Numbered from the stretch's first letter, positions 1 to 7,124 are shown. The stretch: DNA of 8,829 nt from X23 sp050251575 (GCA_050251575.1 JBFWMP010000122.1:1-8829), one strand, 5' to 3'. Numbers and translations are program-made. The notes: generated by a model not told the origin, from the letters alone.

Positions 1-1532
1 TCCCACTCGATAGTTGCAGGCGGCTTACTTGTAATATCATACACCAATCTATTGATATGCTTTACTTCATTAATGATTCTATTTGAAACTTTTTCTAATA
101 TATCGTAAGGAATACGCGCCCAATCGGCAGTCATAAAATCAGTAGTAGTAACTCCTCTTAAGGCGATTGTATGGTCATAAGTTCTTTCGTCACCCATCAC
201 TCCTACGCTCCGCATATCTGTCAACACAGCAAAATATTGATGTATGTCTCTATGGAGTCCTGCCGTTGCAATTTCTTCTCTGAAAATGGCATCCGCTTCT
301 TTAAGTATCTCAAGCTTTTCTTTTGTAATATCACCAATGATTCTTATGGCAAGACCTGGTCCCGGAAACGGCTGTCTCCATACAATATGTTCAGGAATAC
401 CTAACTCTAAACCGGCTTGTCTTACTTCATCCTTGAAAAGATTTCTTAAAGGTTCGATAATTTCTTTAAAATCCACATAATCAGGAAGACCCCCCACATT
501 ATGATGGCTCTTAATCACTGCTGCATCGCCCACTCCACTTTCAATCACATCCGGATAGATTGTACCCTGCACTAGATAATCTACTATACCAATCTTTTTT
601 GCTTCATCCTCAAAAACCCTTATAAATTCTTCTCCAATGATCTTTCTTTTTGTTTCAGGATCAGAAATGCCTGCAAGCTTATTCAGAAAACGTTCTTCCG
701 CATCAACCCGGATAAGGTTCATATCAAATTGTTCTCTAAATACCTTTTCCACTTCGTCCCCTTCATTTTTTCTCAAAAGACCATGATCAACAAAAATGCA
801 AGTCAACTGCTTTCCGACTGCCTTATGAATCATAACGGCAGCAACAGACGAATCTACACCGCCTGATAAAGCGCATAGAACTTTTTTATCTCCAACCTTT
901 TGTTGTATTTCTTTAATAGATTGCTCTGCAAAGGCTGCCATCTTCCAATCTCCCGTACATCCACAAACACCATATAAAAAGTTTCTCAGCATATCTTTTC
1001 CTTTTGGCGTATGAACAACTTCAGGGTGAAACTGTACTCCATATAAATTTTTCTCCTTGTGTTCAATCGCAGCTACAGGACAACTAATTGTCTTCGCTAC
1101 AATTTCAAATCCTTCCGGCGGATTCTCAACATAATCGGTATGACTCATCCAACACACTGTATTTTCTTCAATATTTCCAAACAGTTTGCTGCCGCTATTA
1201 AGACTAACTTCTGTTTTGCCGTATTCTCTCTTGGGCGCTTTAGCTACTTTACCACCTAAAAGATGGCTCATCAACTGTGTGCCATAACAAATACCGAGCA
1301 CAGGCACCCCTAACTCAAATACTTCTTTGCTGCAGACAGGAGCCTTTTCAGCATATACACTGGCAGGACCGCCCGTAAAAATAATTCCCTTTGGATTCAT
1401 GCTTTTAATTCTGTCTATAGAAGCATGATAGGGCAGCACTTCACAGTATACATTACACTCTCTGACTCTTCTTGCAATCAATTGATTGTATTGCCCTCCG
1501 AAGTCCAGTACCAACACGATTTCATTCTTCAC
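1..1532 (-). CDS. guaA: GMP synthase (glutamine-hydrolysing), 3' end cut by the window edge
   Basis: Converts XMP to GMP using ATP and glutamine-derived ammonia, the last step of de novo guanine nucleotide synthesis in the cytoplasm. Reading the minus strand gives 510 full codons plus GA-, in frame throughout, ending KPPATIEW(E), the usual GuaA C-terminus. Only the last base of Glu511 and the stop are therefore missing. The N-terminal class I glutamine amidotransferase domain has the nucleophile Cys82 (GICYGTQ) and the His169/Glu171 pair (QFHPEV). The ATP-pyrophosphatase domain begins with the P-loop SGGVDSS at about 223-229. The C-terminal dimerisation domain carries the QPFPGPGLAIR-type segment. 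The start is GTG at 1530-1532, with GGAGGT five bases upstream, and it gives the conserved N-terminus MKNEIVLVLDFGGQYNQLI. The upstream region is broken by an assembly gap, so its promoter cannot be judged. The identification is very secure. Confidence 0.97.
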   Translation of the reverse strand, partial: MKNEIVLVLDFGGQYNQLIARRVRECNVYCEVLPYHASIDRIKSMNPKGIIFTGGPASVYAEKAPVCSKEVFELGVPVLGICYGTQLMSHLLGGKVAKAPKREYGKTEVSLNSGSKLFGNIEENTVCWMSHTDYVENPPEGFEIVAKTISCPVAAIEHKEKNLYGVQFHPEVVHTPKGKDMLRNFLYGVCGCTGDWKMAAFAEQSIKEIQQKVGDKKVLCALSGGVDSSVAAVMIHKAVGKQLTCIFVDHGLLRKNEGDEVEKVFREQFDMNLIRVDAEERFLNKLAGISDPETKRKIIGEEFIRVFEDEAKKIGIVDYLVQGTIYPDVIESGVGDAAVIKSHHNVGGLPDYVDFKEIIEPLRNLFKDEVRQAGLELGIPEHIVWRQPFPGPGLAIRIIGDITKEKLEILKEADAIFREEIATAGLHRDIHQYFAVLTDMRSVGVMGDERTYDHTIALRGVTTTDFMTADWARIPYDILEKVSNRIINEVKHINRLVYDITSKPPATIEW

Positions 1533-1551
1533 ACGAATACCTCCATTATAG

Positions 1552-1580
1552 TAGCTCAGAGCTTATAGCTCAGAGTAATT
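1552..1580. repeat. Two-copy 14-nt-period direct repeat upstream of guaA
   Basis: TAGCTCAGAG occurs at 1552-1561 and again at 1566-1575, a period of 14. The junction also contains the small palindrome GAGCTTATAGCTC (1559-1571). The element lies 20 bases upstream of the guaA start codon, so it may be in the 5' leader. A related two-copy, 14-nt-period element with the core CTCGGAGCTTA lies upstream of yhbY at 7141-7168. The function is unknown; it could be a degenerate dispersed repeat. Confidence 0.5.
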
Positions 1581-1626
1581 TGTTGAAAATCTAGTCACCT
1601 TCGTTACAACACACCGTTTCAACGAG

Positions 1627-1726
1627 NNNNNNNNNNNNNNNNNNNNNNNNNNNNNNNNNNNNNNNNNNNNNNNNNNNNNNNNNNNNNNNNNNNNNNNNNN
1701 NNNNNNNNNNNNNNNNNNNNNNNNNN
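1627..1726. other. Assembly gap (100 N)
   Basis: There are exactly 100 N characters, a conventional scaffold-gap placeholder, so the true length and content are unknown. The nine bases TCGTTACAA occur on both sides (1601-1609 and 1739-1747), which hints that a repeat caused the break. The whole span between guaA and the radical SAM gene (1533-1793) holds no visible gene. The guaA promoter and any leader regulatory element may lie inside the gap. Confidence 0.95.
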
Positions 1727-1793
1727 CGTCTTTTTGCCTCGTTACAATAATGAATTATTATATACGAAAATATAAAAAAATAAAAGGATATTT

Positions 1794-3527
1794 TTAAAAC
1801 TGCCGCAAAGGATATGCCTTTAAGTTTGAATAATCAAATAGTATCACAACTGAATTCACCTTTTCAATATCTTTTTCTTCTGCTAAAACATCTATAACAA
1901 ATGGTTCAAAAGCGACCTCCTTAATGACCTTCTTAGCAGGCATTCCTATGTATTGGGGCAAATATTTCTTTATATGTTCCTCACTTTTTAGAAATTCAAA
2001 ACATTTCTCTTTAAATCCCGATTTTTCATTTTTATCAGCCCAGTAGGGAAGCTGAACCCCTTTCTGATGAAATATCAGATCAAATTTTAAATATTGTATG
2101 AAACAATCTAAATTCTCTCTGATTTCTTGCTGATAGAATTCATAGAGTATGTCATACAGTGCCTTTCTGCTATGAGATAGCCTGTCTAACCCTTTCTCTT
2201 GAAAATATTTTGCTAAGTCTTCAAAAAATCCGAATGATGATTTATAATACTTATCTAAAATATATCTCAATGACTTTTCAAATGCACCTGAGTTATGGTA
2301 TTTCTCCAGTACATCTTCAAGCCCTTTAAATTTTAGTATTTCCCCATACTCTAGCCATTTACTCTCCAAAATCTCGTAGGGTGGCAAACCGGTAAATTTA
2401 TACCCATATTCTGCAGCCCGTTCCCTGATCTTGGCACCTTTTAACAGCTTTAAAAAACCCAATTGCAACACATGAGGCATTAATCCATATACATCATCAA
2501 ACGACTGGCTAAAAGAACGATAATCTTCTTCCGGCAGCCCTGCAATCAGATCCAGATGAAGATTTATATTATCAGCCTTTCTTATCTTTGCTACATTGAC
2601 AGCCAGTTCTTCAAAGTTTATTCTCCGATCAATGGCATGTATGGTATCCTGATTTGTAGATTGTACTCCTATCTCAAACTGAAAAACACCCTTCGGAACT
2701 ATAGAAAGAAGTTGAATAACTTCATCATCAAATAAATCTGCTGCAACTTCAAAATGAAAAGATGTTTGTCCATGATAATCCAAAAGAAATTTAAACAAGT
2801 CTAATGTCCTTTGCCTATTGCAGTTAAAAGTTCTATCTACAAACTTCACCAGCCTTACACCCTTCCTTATTAGGAGGAGTAAGTCGGATTTTATTCTATC
2901 CATCGAAAAATATCGTACACCATGTATGGTAGAAGACAAACAATAACTACAGTTGAAAGGGCAGCCCCTGGAAGTTTCATAATAAATGAGCTTTCCTGAC
3001 AGTCTTTCTAAATCTTGTTCATTATATGGAGCAGGAATTTCATCCAGCTCACATATCAATGGTCTGCTTTGATTCATCACAATATTGCCATTACCGCTTT
3101 TGTACACAATCCCTTTTAACCTATCCAGTGTTTCATCATTAAAGATTAAATTTTGCAGCAATTCTTTTAATGTTTCTTCTCCTTCTCCTACCACAATAAA
3201 ATCAATAAAATCATGACAACTCAAGACAGTTTCCGCATCATAAGAAACCTCCGGGCCTCCAAGAATGAGGGTACATTCGGGTTTTATCTTCTTTAACCTA
3301 TCGGCAATTTCTAATATCATGGTAATATTCCATATATAGCACGAGAAAGCGATCACATCTGCCTCAAGCCGATAAATATTTGCAGTAATTGAATCAATAG
3401 TATCATTAATCGTATACTCTTCTACAACTATATCATATGCAGGACTATCACAGTATTTCTCCAAATACCGTAATGCCAATGATGAATGTATGTACTTTGC
3501 ATTCAATGTTGTCAATAATACTTTCAT
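1794..3527 (-). CDS. B12-binding domain / radical SAM protein, DUF4080 type
   Basis: A 577-aa cytoplasmic protein. Residues 1 to about 135 form a Rossmann-like cobalamin-binding domain, with the typical LGGPEVS loop at 89-95 and VVGEGEETL at 112-120. The radical SAM core follows, with the [4Fe-4S] cluster motif CxxxCxxC at Cys189, Cys193 and Cys196 (SRGCPFNCSYC). It continues through VKFVDRTFNC (227-236), FEIGVQS (284-290) and LDLIAGLPEE (325-334), typical of the SAM barrel. Residues from about 390 to 577 match what I recall of DUF4080, which follows this architecture in Clostridia and related bacteria. The classical DxHxxG cobalamin ligand motif is not seen, so B12 may bind base-off without a His ligand, or not at all. 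The ATG start has AAGGAG nine bases upstream. A weak TATACT -10 candidate lies at 3569-3574. The gene appears monocistronic, and its neighbours give no clue to the substrate. The fold is secure; the reaction (methylation, ring formation or other) is unknown. Confidence 0.9.
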   Translation of the reverse strand: MKVLLTTLNAKYIHSSLALRYLEKYCDSPAYDIVVEEYTINDTIDSITANIYRLEADVIAFSCYIWNITMILEIADRLKKIKPECTLILGGPEVSYDAETVLSCHDFIDFIVVGEGEETLKELLQNLIFNDETLDRLKGIVYKSGNGNIVMNQSRPLICELDEIPAPYNEQDLERLSGKLIYYETSRGCPFNCSYCLSSTIHGVRYFSMDRIKSDLLLLIRKGVRLVKFVDRTFNCNRQRTLDLFKFLLDYHGQTSFHFEVAADLFDDEVIQLLSIVPKGVFQFEIGVQSTNQDTIHAIDRRINFEELAVNVAKIRKADNINLHLDLIAGLPEEDYRSFSQSFDDVYGLMPHVLQLGFLKLLKGAKIRERAAEYGYKFTGLPPYEILESKWLEYGEILKFKGLEDVLEKYHNSGAFEKSLRYILDKYYKSSFGFFEDLAKYFQEKGLDRLSHSRKALYDILYEFYQQEIRENLDCFIQYLKFDLIFHQKGVQLPYWADKNEKSGFKEKCFEFLKSEEHIKKYLPQYIGMPAKKVIKEVAFEPFVIDVLAEEKDIEKVNSVVILFDYSNLKAYPLRQF

Positions 3528-3592
3528 TTTGGACTTCTCCTTACTGAAAACTAATTTCTATATTGTCTAGTATAGAACAAACCTGCTTTAAA

Positions 3593-3620
3593 AGATCCTT
3601 CACTTCGTTCAGGATGACAA
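3593..3620. repeat. Dispersed-type intergenic repeat (GTCATCCTGA...GAAGGATCT family)
   Basis: On the minus strand the segment runs TTGTCATCCTGA, ACGAAGTGA, AGGATCT. From memory, nearly the same string, with GAGCGAAGCGAAGGAT in the middle, recurs in intergenic spacers of many clostridial and other bacterial genomes. This copy differs from that remembered form at two positions. The outer bases ATCCT/AGGAT (3595-3599 and 3611-3615) form a short inverted repeat. It sits about 70 bases upstream of the radical SAM gene, next to the long palindrome behind ilvE. No protein is encoded, and the function is unknown. Confidence 0.55.
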
Positions 3621-3638
3621 TGGTAGGGCCGTTTTGAT

Positions 3639-3685
3639 CTATATAAGATAAGGACAGGTCTCAGACCTGTCCTTATCTTATATAG
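3639..3685 (-). terminator. 47-nt near-perfect palindrome, probable ilvE terminator
   Basis: Two 23-nt arms, starting CTATATAAGATAAGGACAGG and ending in its reverse complement, flank a single central base (3662). The arms match perfectly. It begins eight bases after the ilvE stop codon, so termination of ilvE is its likely job. There is no clean U run after it on the ilvE strand. The AU-rich outer stem (UUAUCUUAUAU) could serve as one behind the GC-rich core GGACAGGTC/GACCTGTCC. On the plus strand it is followed by a T-rich tract at 3686-3700, although no plus-strand gene ends here. Confidence 0.7.
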
Positions 3686-3693
3686 TTATTTTA

Positions 3694-4764
3694 TTATTTT
3701 ACTTCTACTGTCCACCCATACTTATCTTCAAGTTCTCCGCTTTGTATGCCGGTAATCGCATCATATAGCTTTTGGGATACTTCTCCGATCTTGCCTTCAT
3801 TCACTGCAATGATGTTCCCATCCCAGTTAAATTCACCAATAGGGGAGATAACTGCTGCTGTTCCTGTTCCAAAGGCTTCTTCAAGAGAACCTTTTGCATT
3901 CGCCTCATAAAGTTCTTGAATGGAAAGTTTTCTCTCAGTGACTTTATAACCCCAGGATTTCAATAAATCAATCGAAGAATCTCTGGTGATTCCCGGAAGC
4001 AAGCTTCCTTCAAGAGAAGGTGTGATAATCTCACCATCAATCTTAAAGAAAACATTCATGGTTCCAACTTCTTCAATATACTTTCTTTCTACTCCATCAA
4101 GCCATAATACCTGAGTGTATCCTTTTTTCTTAGCTACCATCTGAGCCTTCAAGCTTGCCGCATAGTTTCCGCCGGTCTTTGCGAAGCCTACGCCACCCTT
4201 TACTGCTCTTACATATTCTGTTTCAATATAAATTTTAACAGGATTAAGTCCTTCGGGATAATAAGCTCCTACCGGTGATAGTATTACAATAAACTTATAT
4301 GTATGTGAAGGTCTAACACCAAGGAACGGATCTGTAGCAATAATAAATGGTCTTATGTAGAGAGATGTTCCTTCTGCTTCAGGAATCCAATCTTTGTCTA
4401 TATCTACAACTGCCTTCACTGCCTCCAAGCCGGAATCTATATCGATAGGGGGTATACAAAGCCTGTCATTGGATATATTTATTCTTTCCATATTCTTATT
4501 AGGTCTAAATAAAAGTATTCTCCCATCTTTGGCTTTATATGCTTTCATTCCCTCGAAGATTGCCTGTCCATAATGAAATGCCATAAGCGAAGGATCAAAC
4601 TCTAACGGTGCATACGGTACGATTCTCGGATCATGCCAGCCTTTTCCTTCTGTGTAATCCATGATAAACATATGATCTGTAAAATATTGCCCAAAACCCA
4701 AATGGTCTTGATCCGGTTTTTGTTTCGATACTTTTGTTTTTTCAACTTTTATTTCTAAAGACAT
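3694..4764 (-). CDS. ilvE: Branched-chain amino acid aminotransferase (class IV, type II)
   Basis: A 356-aa PLP enzyme that interconverts leucine, isoleucine and valine with their 2-oxo acids, using glutamate/2-oxoglutarate. It catalyses the last step of their synthesis and the first of their breakdown. The length and motifs fit the longer BCAT2-like branch. HYGQAIFEGMKAY is at 64-76. The Schiff-base lysine is Lys196 in FAKTGGNYAASLKAQ. The PLP-pyridine glutamate is Glu232 in EEVGTMNVFF, and the phosphate-binding GTGTAAVISP is at 299-308. All key residues are present. The ATG start is preceded by GGGAGG at good spacing. The stop is doubled (TAA TAA) and followed at once by a 47-nt palindrome. 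It is transcribed divergently from pepF, with no T-box leader in the 180-base spacer and no other ilv or leu genes nearby. That suggests a stand-alone gene, possibly serving both catabolism and synthesis. Confidence 0.96.
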   Translation of the reverse strand: MSLEIKVEKTKVSKQKPDQDHLGFGQYFTDHMFIMDYTEGKGWHDPRIVPYAPLEFDPSLMAFHYGQAIFEGMKAYKAKDGRILLFRPNKNMERINISNDRLCIPPIDIDSGLEAVKAVVDIDKDWIPEAEGTSLYIRPFIIATDPFLGVRPSHTYKFIVILSPVGAYYPEGLNPVKIYIETEYVRAVKGGVGFAKTGGNYAASLKAQMVAKKKGYTQVLWLDGVERKYIEEVGTMNVFFKIDGEIITPSLEGSLLPGITRDSSIDLLKSWGYKVTERKLSIQELYEANAKGSLEEAFGTGTAAVISPIGEFNWDGNIIAVNEGKIGEVSQKLYDAITGIQSGELEDKYGWTVEVK

Positions 4765-4830
4765 ATTTCTTACCCTCCCATGTGATTTTATATTATGACG
4801 CCTTTTAATTTTTCAGACGTTTTTAACTAT

Positions 4831-4859
4831 ATTATATTTTACTTAAAAATACAGCAAAA
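4831..4859 (-). promoter_or_regulatory. Candidate ilvE promoter
   Basis: On the minus strand a perfect TATAAT -10 lies at 4831-4836. The -35 is poor: TTTTGC with 17-base spacing or TTGCTG with 15. The implied leader is about 60 bases and shows no T-box or other riboswitch. The surroundings are very A+T-rich, so chance matches are likely. Confidence 0.4.
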
Positions 4860-4895
4860 TACAATCCCATAATGAAAATATTACAGTGCTAATTA

Positions 4896-4904
4896 TGATA
4901 TAAT
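4896..4904 (+). promoter_or_regulatory. Candidate extended -10 promoter for pepF
   Basis: TGATATAAT fits the extended -10 form (TGnTATAAT). It would start transcription near 4911, about 34 bases before the pepF ATG and just upstream of its AAGGAGG site. No good -35 box is seen 16-18 bases upstream, which extended -10 promoters tolerate. TATAGT at 4906-4911 is an alternative. Confidence 0.5.
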
Positions 4905-4944
4905 ATATAGTATAACATATTTACATCTAAGGAGGACATTTAAT

Positions 4945-6753
4945 ATGGCCGACAAAAACACAAATAAATTGCCCAAAAGAGAAGAAATTGAGCAGCAGTA
5001 TAAGTGGAAACTAGAAGATATTTATTTAAATAATCAGGAATGGGAAAAAGATTTTATAAAAATTAAAAACCTTATTCCTCAAACAGTACAGTATAAAAAT
5101 AAGCTGGGAGATTCATCTTTAAATCTTCTTCAGGGCTTGAAGCTTAGCGATGAATTATCCAGCCTTACCGAAAAGGTATTTGTCTATGCACGTATGCACA
5201 GAGATGAAGACAATACTAATGCCGTATATCAGGCACTTACCGATAGGGCACAAAGCCTATCCATTCAGGTATCAGGTGCCCTTGCCTTTATTACGCCGGA
5301 AATCATCTCTGTCCCCGAAGAGAAACTCAGAGAATATTTAGAAAAAGAACAAGAACTGAAACTGTATACGCATTATATTGATGAAATCCTGCGTCAAAAG
5401 AAGCACATACTCTCCCAGAGTGAAGAAGAATTGCTCGCAGCTTCCGGAGAAATCGCCGGCACTGCCCGGGATATATTTACAATGCTTAATAACGCTGATA
5501 TCAAATTCCCAATGATAAGAAATGAAAAAGATGAAGAAGTAGAACTTACCAAAGGGAACTTTATTCATTATATGGAGAGCAGTGACCGCAGGGTAAGAAA
5601 AGATGCATTTCACGCGCTTTACAACTCATACATCAAACAAAAAAATACTTTGGCGGCGTCCCTTAATGCTAACGTAAGAAAGAATATATTCTATTCCACA
5701 GCACGAAAATATCCTTCTGCCTTGGAATCATCATTAGACCCGGACAATGTCCCGAAATCAGTATACGATAATTTAATAGATACGATACATAGCCATCTGC
5801 ATCTTCTTCATAGATATATTTCTTTAAGAAAAAAGGTGCTGCAGCTGGATGAACTTCATATGTATGATTTATACACTCCGCTTATAAAAGAAATGAATAA
5901 GCATGTATTTTACAAAGATGCCTTGAATATTGTTGAAGAAGCACTCCATCCTTTGGGTAAAGACTATATCAATACATTAAAAACGGGGTTTGACCATCGC
6001 TGGATTGATGTATATGAAAATGAAGGCAAAACAGGTGGGGCGTATTCCTGGGGTGCATACACTACTCATCCCTATGTACTTCTTAATTACCAGGGAACAC
6101 TAAAGGATGTATTCACGCTGGCTCACGAGATGGGTCATGCTCTGCATTCATACTATACTAACAAGCAGCAGCCCTATATCTACTCACAGTATAAGATATT
6201 CGTAGCAGAAGTTGCTTCAACAGTAAACGAATCCTTATTAATACAACATCTTTTAAAGAATACCAATGATCCGAATGAGAAAGCATACTTACTCAATCAT
6301 TATCTGGATGAGTTCCGAGGAACAGTTTTCAGGCAGGTGATGTTTGCAGAATTTGAGAAAATTATTCACGGAAAAGTTGAAGATGGAGAAGCACTAACCC
6401 CACAGCTGCTTTGTGAAATATATAGGGAATTGAATATTGAATATTTTGGTAATGATATCATAGTAGATAATGATATAGACATGGAATGGTCAAGAATTCC
6501 GCATTTTTATAATAGCTTCTATGTTTATAAATATGCTACCGGCTTTTCTGCTGCCACTTCCCTATCTAAACAAATTTTAGATCAAGGTCAGCCGGCAGTG
6601 GATAGGTATCTTCAATTTCTAAGCAGCGGAGATGCCGATTTCCCAATAGAAATTCTAAAAAAAGCAGGAGTAGATTTGTCTACCTCTCAACCGATTATAG
6701 ATGCACTGAAGGTATTTGAAGAAATGCTGAATGAGATGGAAAAGATGATATAA
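4945..6753 (+). CDS. pepF: Oligoendopeptidase F (peptidase family M3B)
   Basis: A 602-aa cytoplasmic zinc metallopeptidase that cuts short peptides, taking part in peptide turnover or use of imported peptides. The length is typical of PepF. The N-terminal PepF_N-like helical region (about 110-190) is followed by the M3 catalytic domain (about 205-585). The zinc motif HEMGH is at 394-398 (LAHEMGHALHSYY), with the third ligand Glu422 in FVAEVASTVNE. The substrate-side segment GGAYSWGAYTTHPYVLLNY comes before it, and the C-terminal IPHFYNSFYVYKYATGFSAA is characteristic of the family. No signal peptide is present. The ATG start has AAGGAGG eight bases upstream. It is the only plus-strand gene in the window, divergent from ilvE and convergent with yhbY, and is closed by its own strong hairpin, so it is monocistronic. 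The natural substrates are not inferable from the sequence. Confidence 0.96.
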   Translation: MADKNTNKLPKREEIEQQYKWKLEDIYLNNQEWEKDFIKIKNLIPQTVQYKNKLGDSSLNLLQGLKLSDELSSLTEKVFVYARMHRDEDNTNAVYQALTDRAQSLSIQVSGALAFITPEIISVPEEKLREYLEKEQELKLYTHYIDEILRQKKHILSQSEEELLAASGEIAGTARDIFTMLNNADIKFPMIRNEKDEEVELTKGNFIHYMESSDRRVRKDAFHALYNSYIKQKNTLAASLNANVRKNIFYSTARKYPSALESSLDPDNVPKSVYDNLIDTIHSHLHLLHRYISLRKKVLQLDELHMYDLYTPLIKEMNKHVFYKDALNIVEEALHPLGKDYINTLKTGFDHRWIDVYENEGKTGGAYSWGAYTTHPYVLLNYQGTLKDVFTLAHEMGHALHSYYTNKQQPYIYSQYKIFVAEVASTVNESLLIQHLLKNTNDPNEKAYLLNHYLDEFRGTVFRQVMFAEFEKIIHGKVEDGEALTPQLLCEIYRELNIEYFGNDIIVDNDIDMEWSRIPHFYNSFYVYKYATGFSAATSLSKQILDQGQPAVDRYLQFLSSGDADFPIEILKKAGVDLSTSQPIIDALKVFEEMLNEMEKMI

Positions 6754-6796
6754 AAAAAGTTAAGTTAAGGTGCCAGGCACCTTAACTTAACTTTTT
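6754..6796. terminator. Bidirectional intrinsic terminator between pepF and yhbY
   Basis: A perfect palindrome of two 21-nt arms around one base (6775). The left arm is AAAAAGTTAAGTTAAGGTGC plus one C, and the right arm is its reverse complement. It starts at the base after the pepF stop. The plus-strand product ends in five U and the minus-strand product in seven, so it can stop transcripts from both convergent genes. The central GGTGCCAGGCACC is a phrase I remember in intergenic hairpins of clostridia and bacilli. Confidence 0.9.
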
Positions 6797-6823
6797 CAAA
6801 AAATACAATATATTAAGAATTTT

Positions 6824-7114
6824 TCAAGGCAATTCTATCTGCTTTTTTTCTTTGGATTCCTTGTATAGTACAAACTTGCTGCCAATCACCTGCACCTGTT
6901 CCGAGCATGTTAAATGACTCAATTCGCCACACACTTCCTTGGCATCCATTAAAGAGTTATTTAGCACTGATACTTTTATCAATTCTCTAGCTTCTAAAGC
7001 ATCATTAATCTGTTCCACAAGATTGTCGTTAATTCCACCTTTCCCTACTTGAAAGATTGGTGTAATCGTATTTGCAAGACTTCTTAAATATGCACGTTGC
7101 TTACTGGATAACAT
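6824..7114 (-). CDS. yhbY: Ribosome assembly RNA-binding protein, CRS1/YhbY (CRM) domain
   Basis: A 96-aa protein that is a single CRM domain, known to bind pre-50S particles and help large-subunit assembly. MLSSKQRAYLRSLA at the N-terminus and the RNA-binding GxxG loop in FQVGKGGI (21-28) are hallmarks. ALEARELIKV (39-48) and the final strand VIGSKFVLY (77-85) complete the fold. The ATG at 7112-7114 is chosen because AGGTGA stands four bases before it and homologues begin ML(T/S)SKQR. An upstream in-frame TTG (7133-7135) would add MVKVGDV, has no ribosome site and overlaps this one. It lies downstream of obgE and the small Cys-rich gene on the same strand, a sensible context for ribosome assembly. 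A terminator separates it from them. No clear promoter is visible, so it may depend on read-through. Confidence 0.95.
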   Translation of the reverse strand: MLSSKQRAYLRSLANTITPIFQVGKGGINDNLVEQINDALEARELIKVSVLNNSLMDAKEVCGELSHLTCSEQVQVIGSKFVLYKESKEKKQIELP

Positions 7115-7118
7115 AACA

Positions 7119-7124
7119 TCACCT
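7119..7124 (-). promoter_or_regulatory. Ribosome binding site that sets the yhbY start
   Basis: On the minus strand AGGTGA, complementary to the 3' end of 16S rRNA, lies four bases before the ATG at 7114. It falls inside the longer TTG-initiated reading frame, which argues against that earlier start. obgE uses the same AGGTGA signal five bases before its ATG. Confidence 0.7.

Noticed and set aside
1059..1259. Small plus-strand open frames over guaA (171-404, 244-480, 1059-1259)
   Set aside because: They lie antisense to the conserved guaA frame, lack ribosome sites and have no recognisable protein features.
1..1532. Frameshift or pseudogene in guaA, because no closed frame ends within the window
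   Set aside because: The minus-strand frame is uninterrupted from GTG to the window edge and ends on the normal KPPATIEW(E) terminus, so only the stop lies outside.
1533..1793. Purine riboswitch or other guanine-responsive leader upstream of guaA
   Set aside because: The visible flanks of the gap contain none of the conserved purine-riboswitch core. TCGTATATAATAATTC on the minus strand looks slightly like a P1 start but does not continue correctly. The gap itself cannot be assessed.
4765..4944. T-box leader for ilvE
   Set aside because: No GGTGG/CCACC antiterminator motif or specifier stem is present, and the leader implied by the TATAAT is only about 60 bases.
5338..5613. 91-residue minus-strand frame inside pepF, and a 63-residue plus-strand frame at 5150-5341
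   Set aside because: Both are alternative readings of conserved pepF coding sequence. The Phe/Ile-rich antisense protein is what a Lys/Glu-rich gene yields on its complement.
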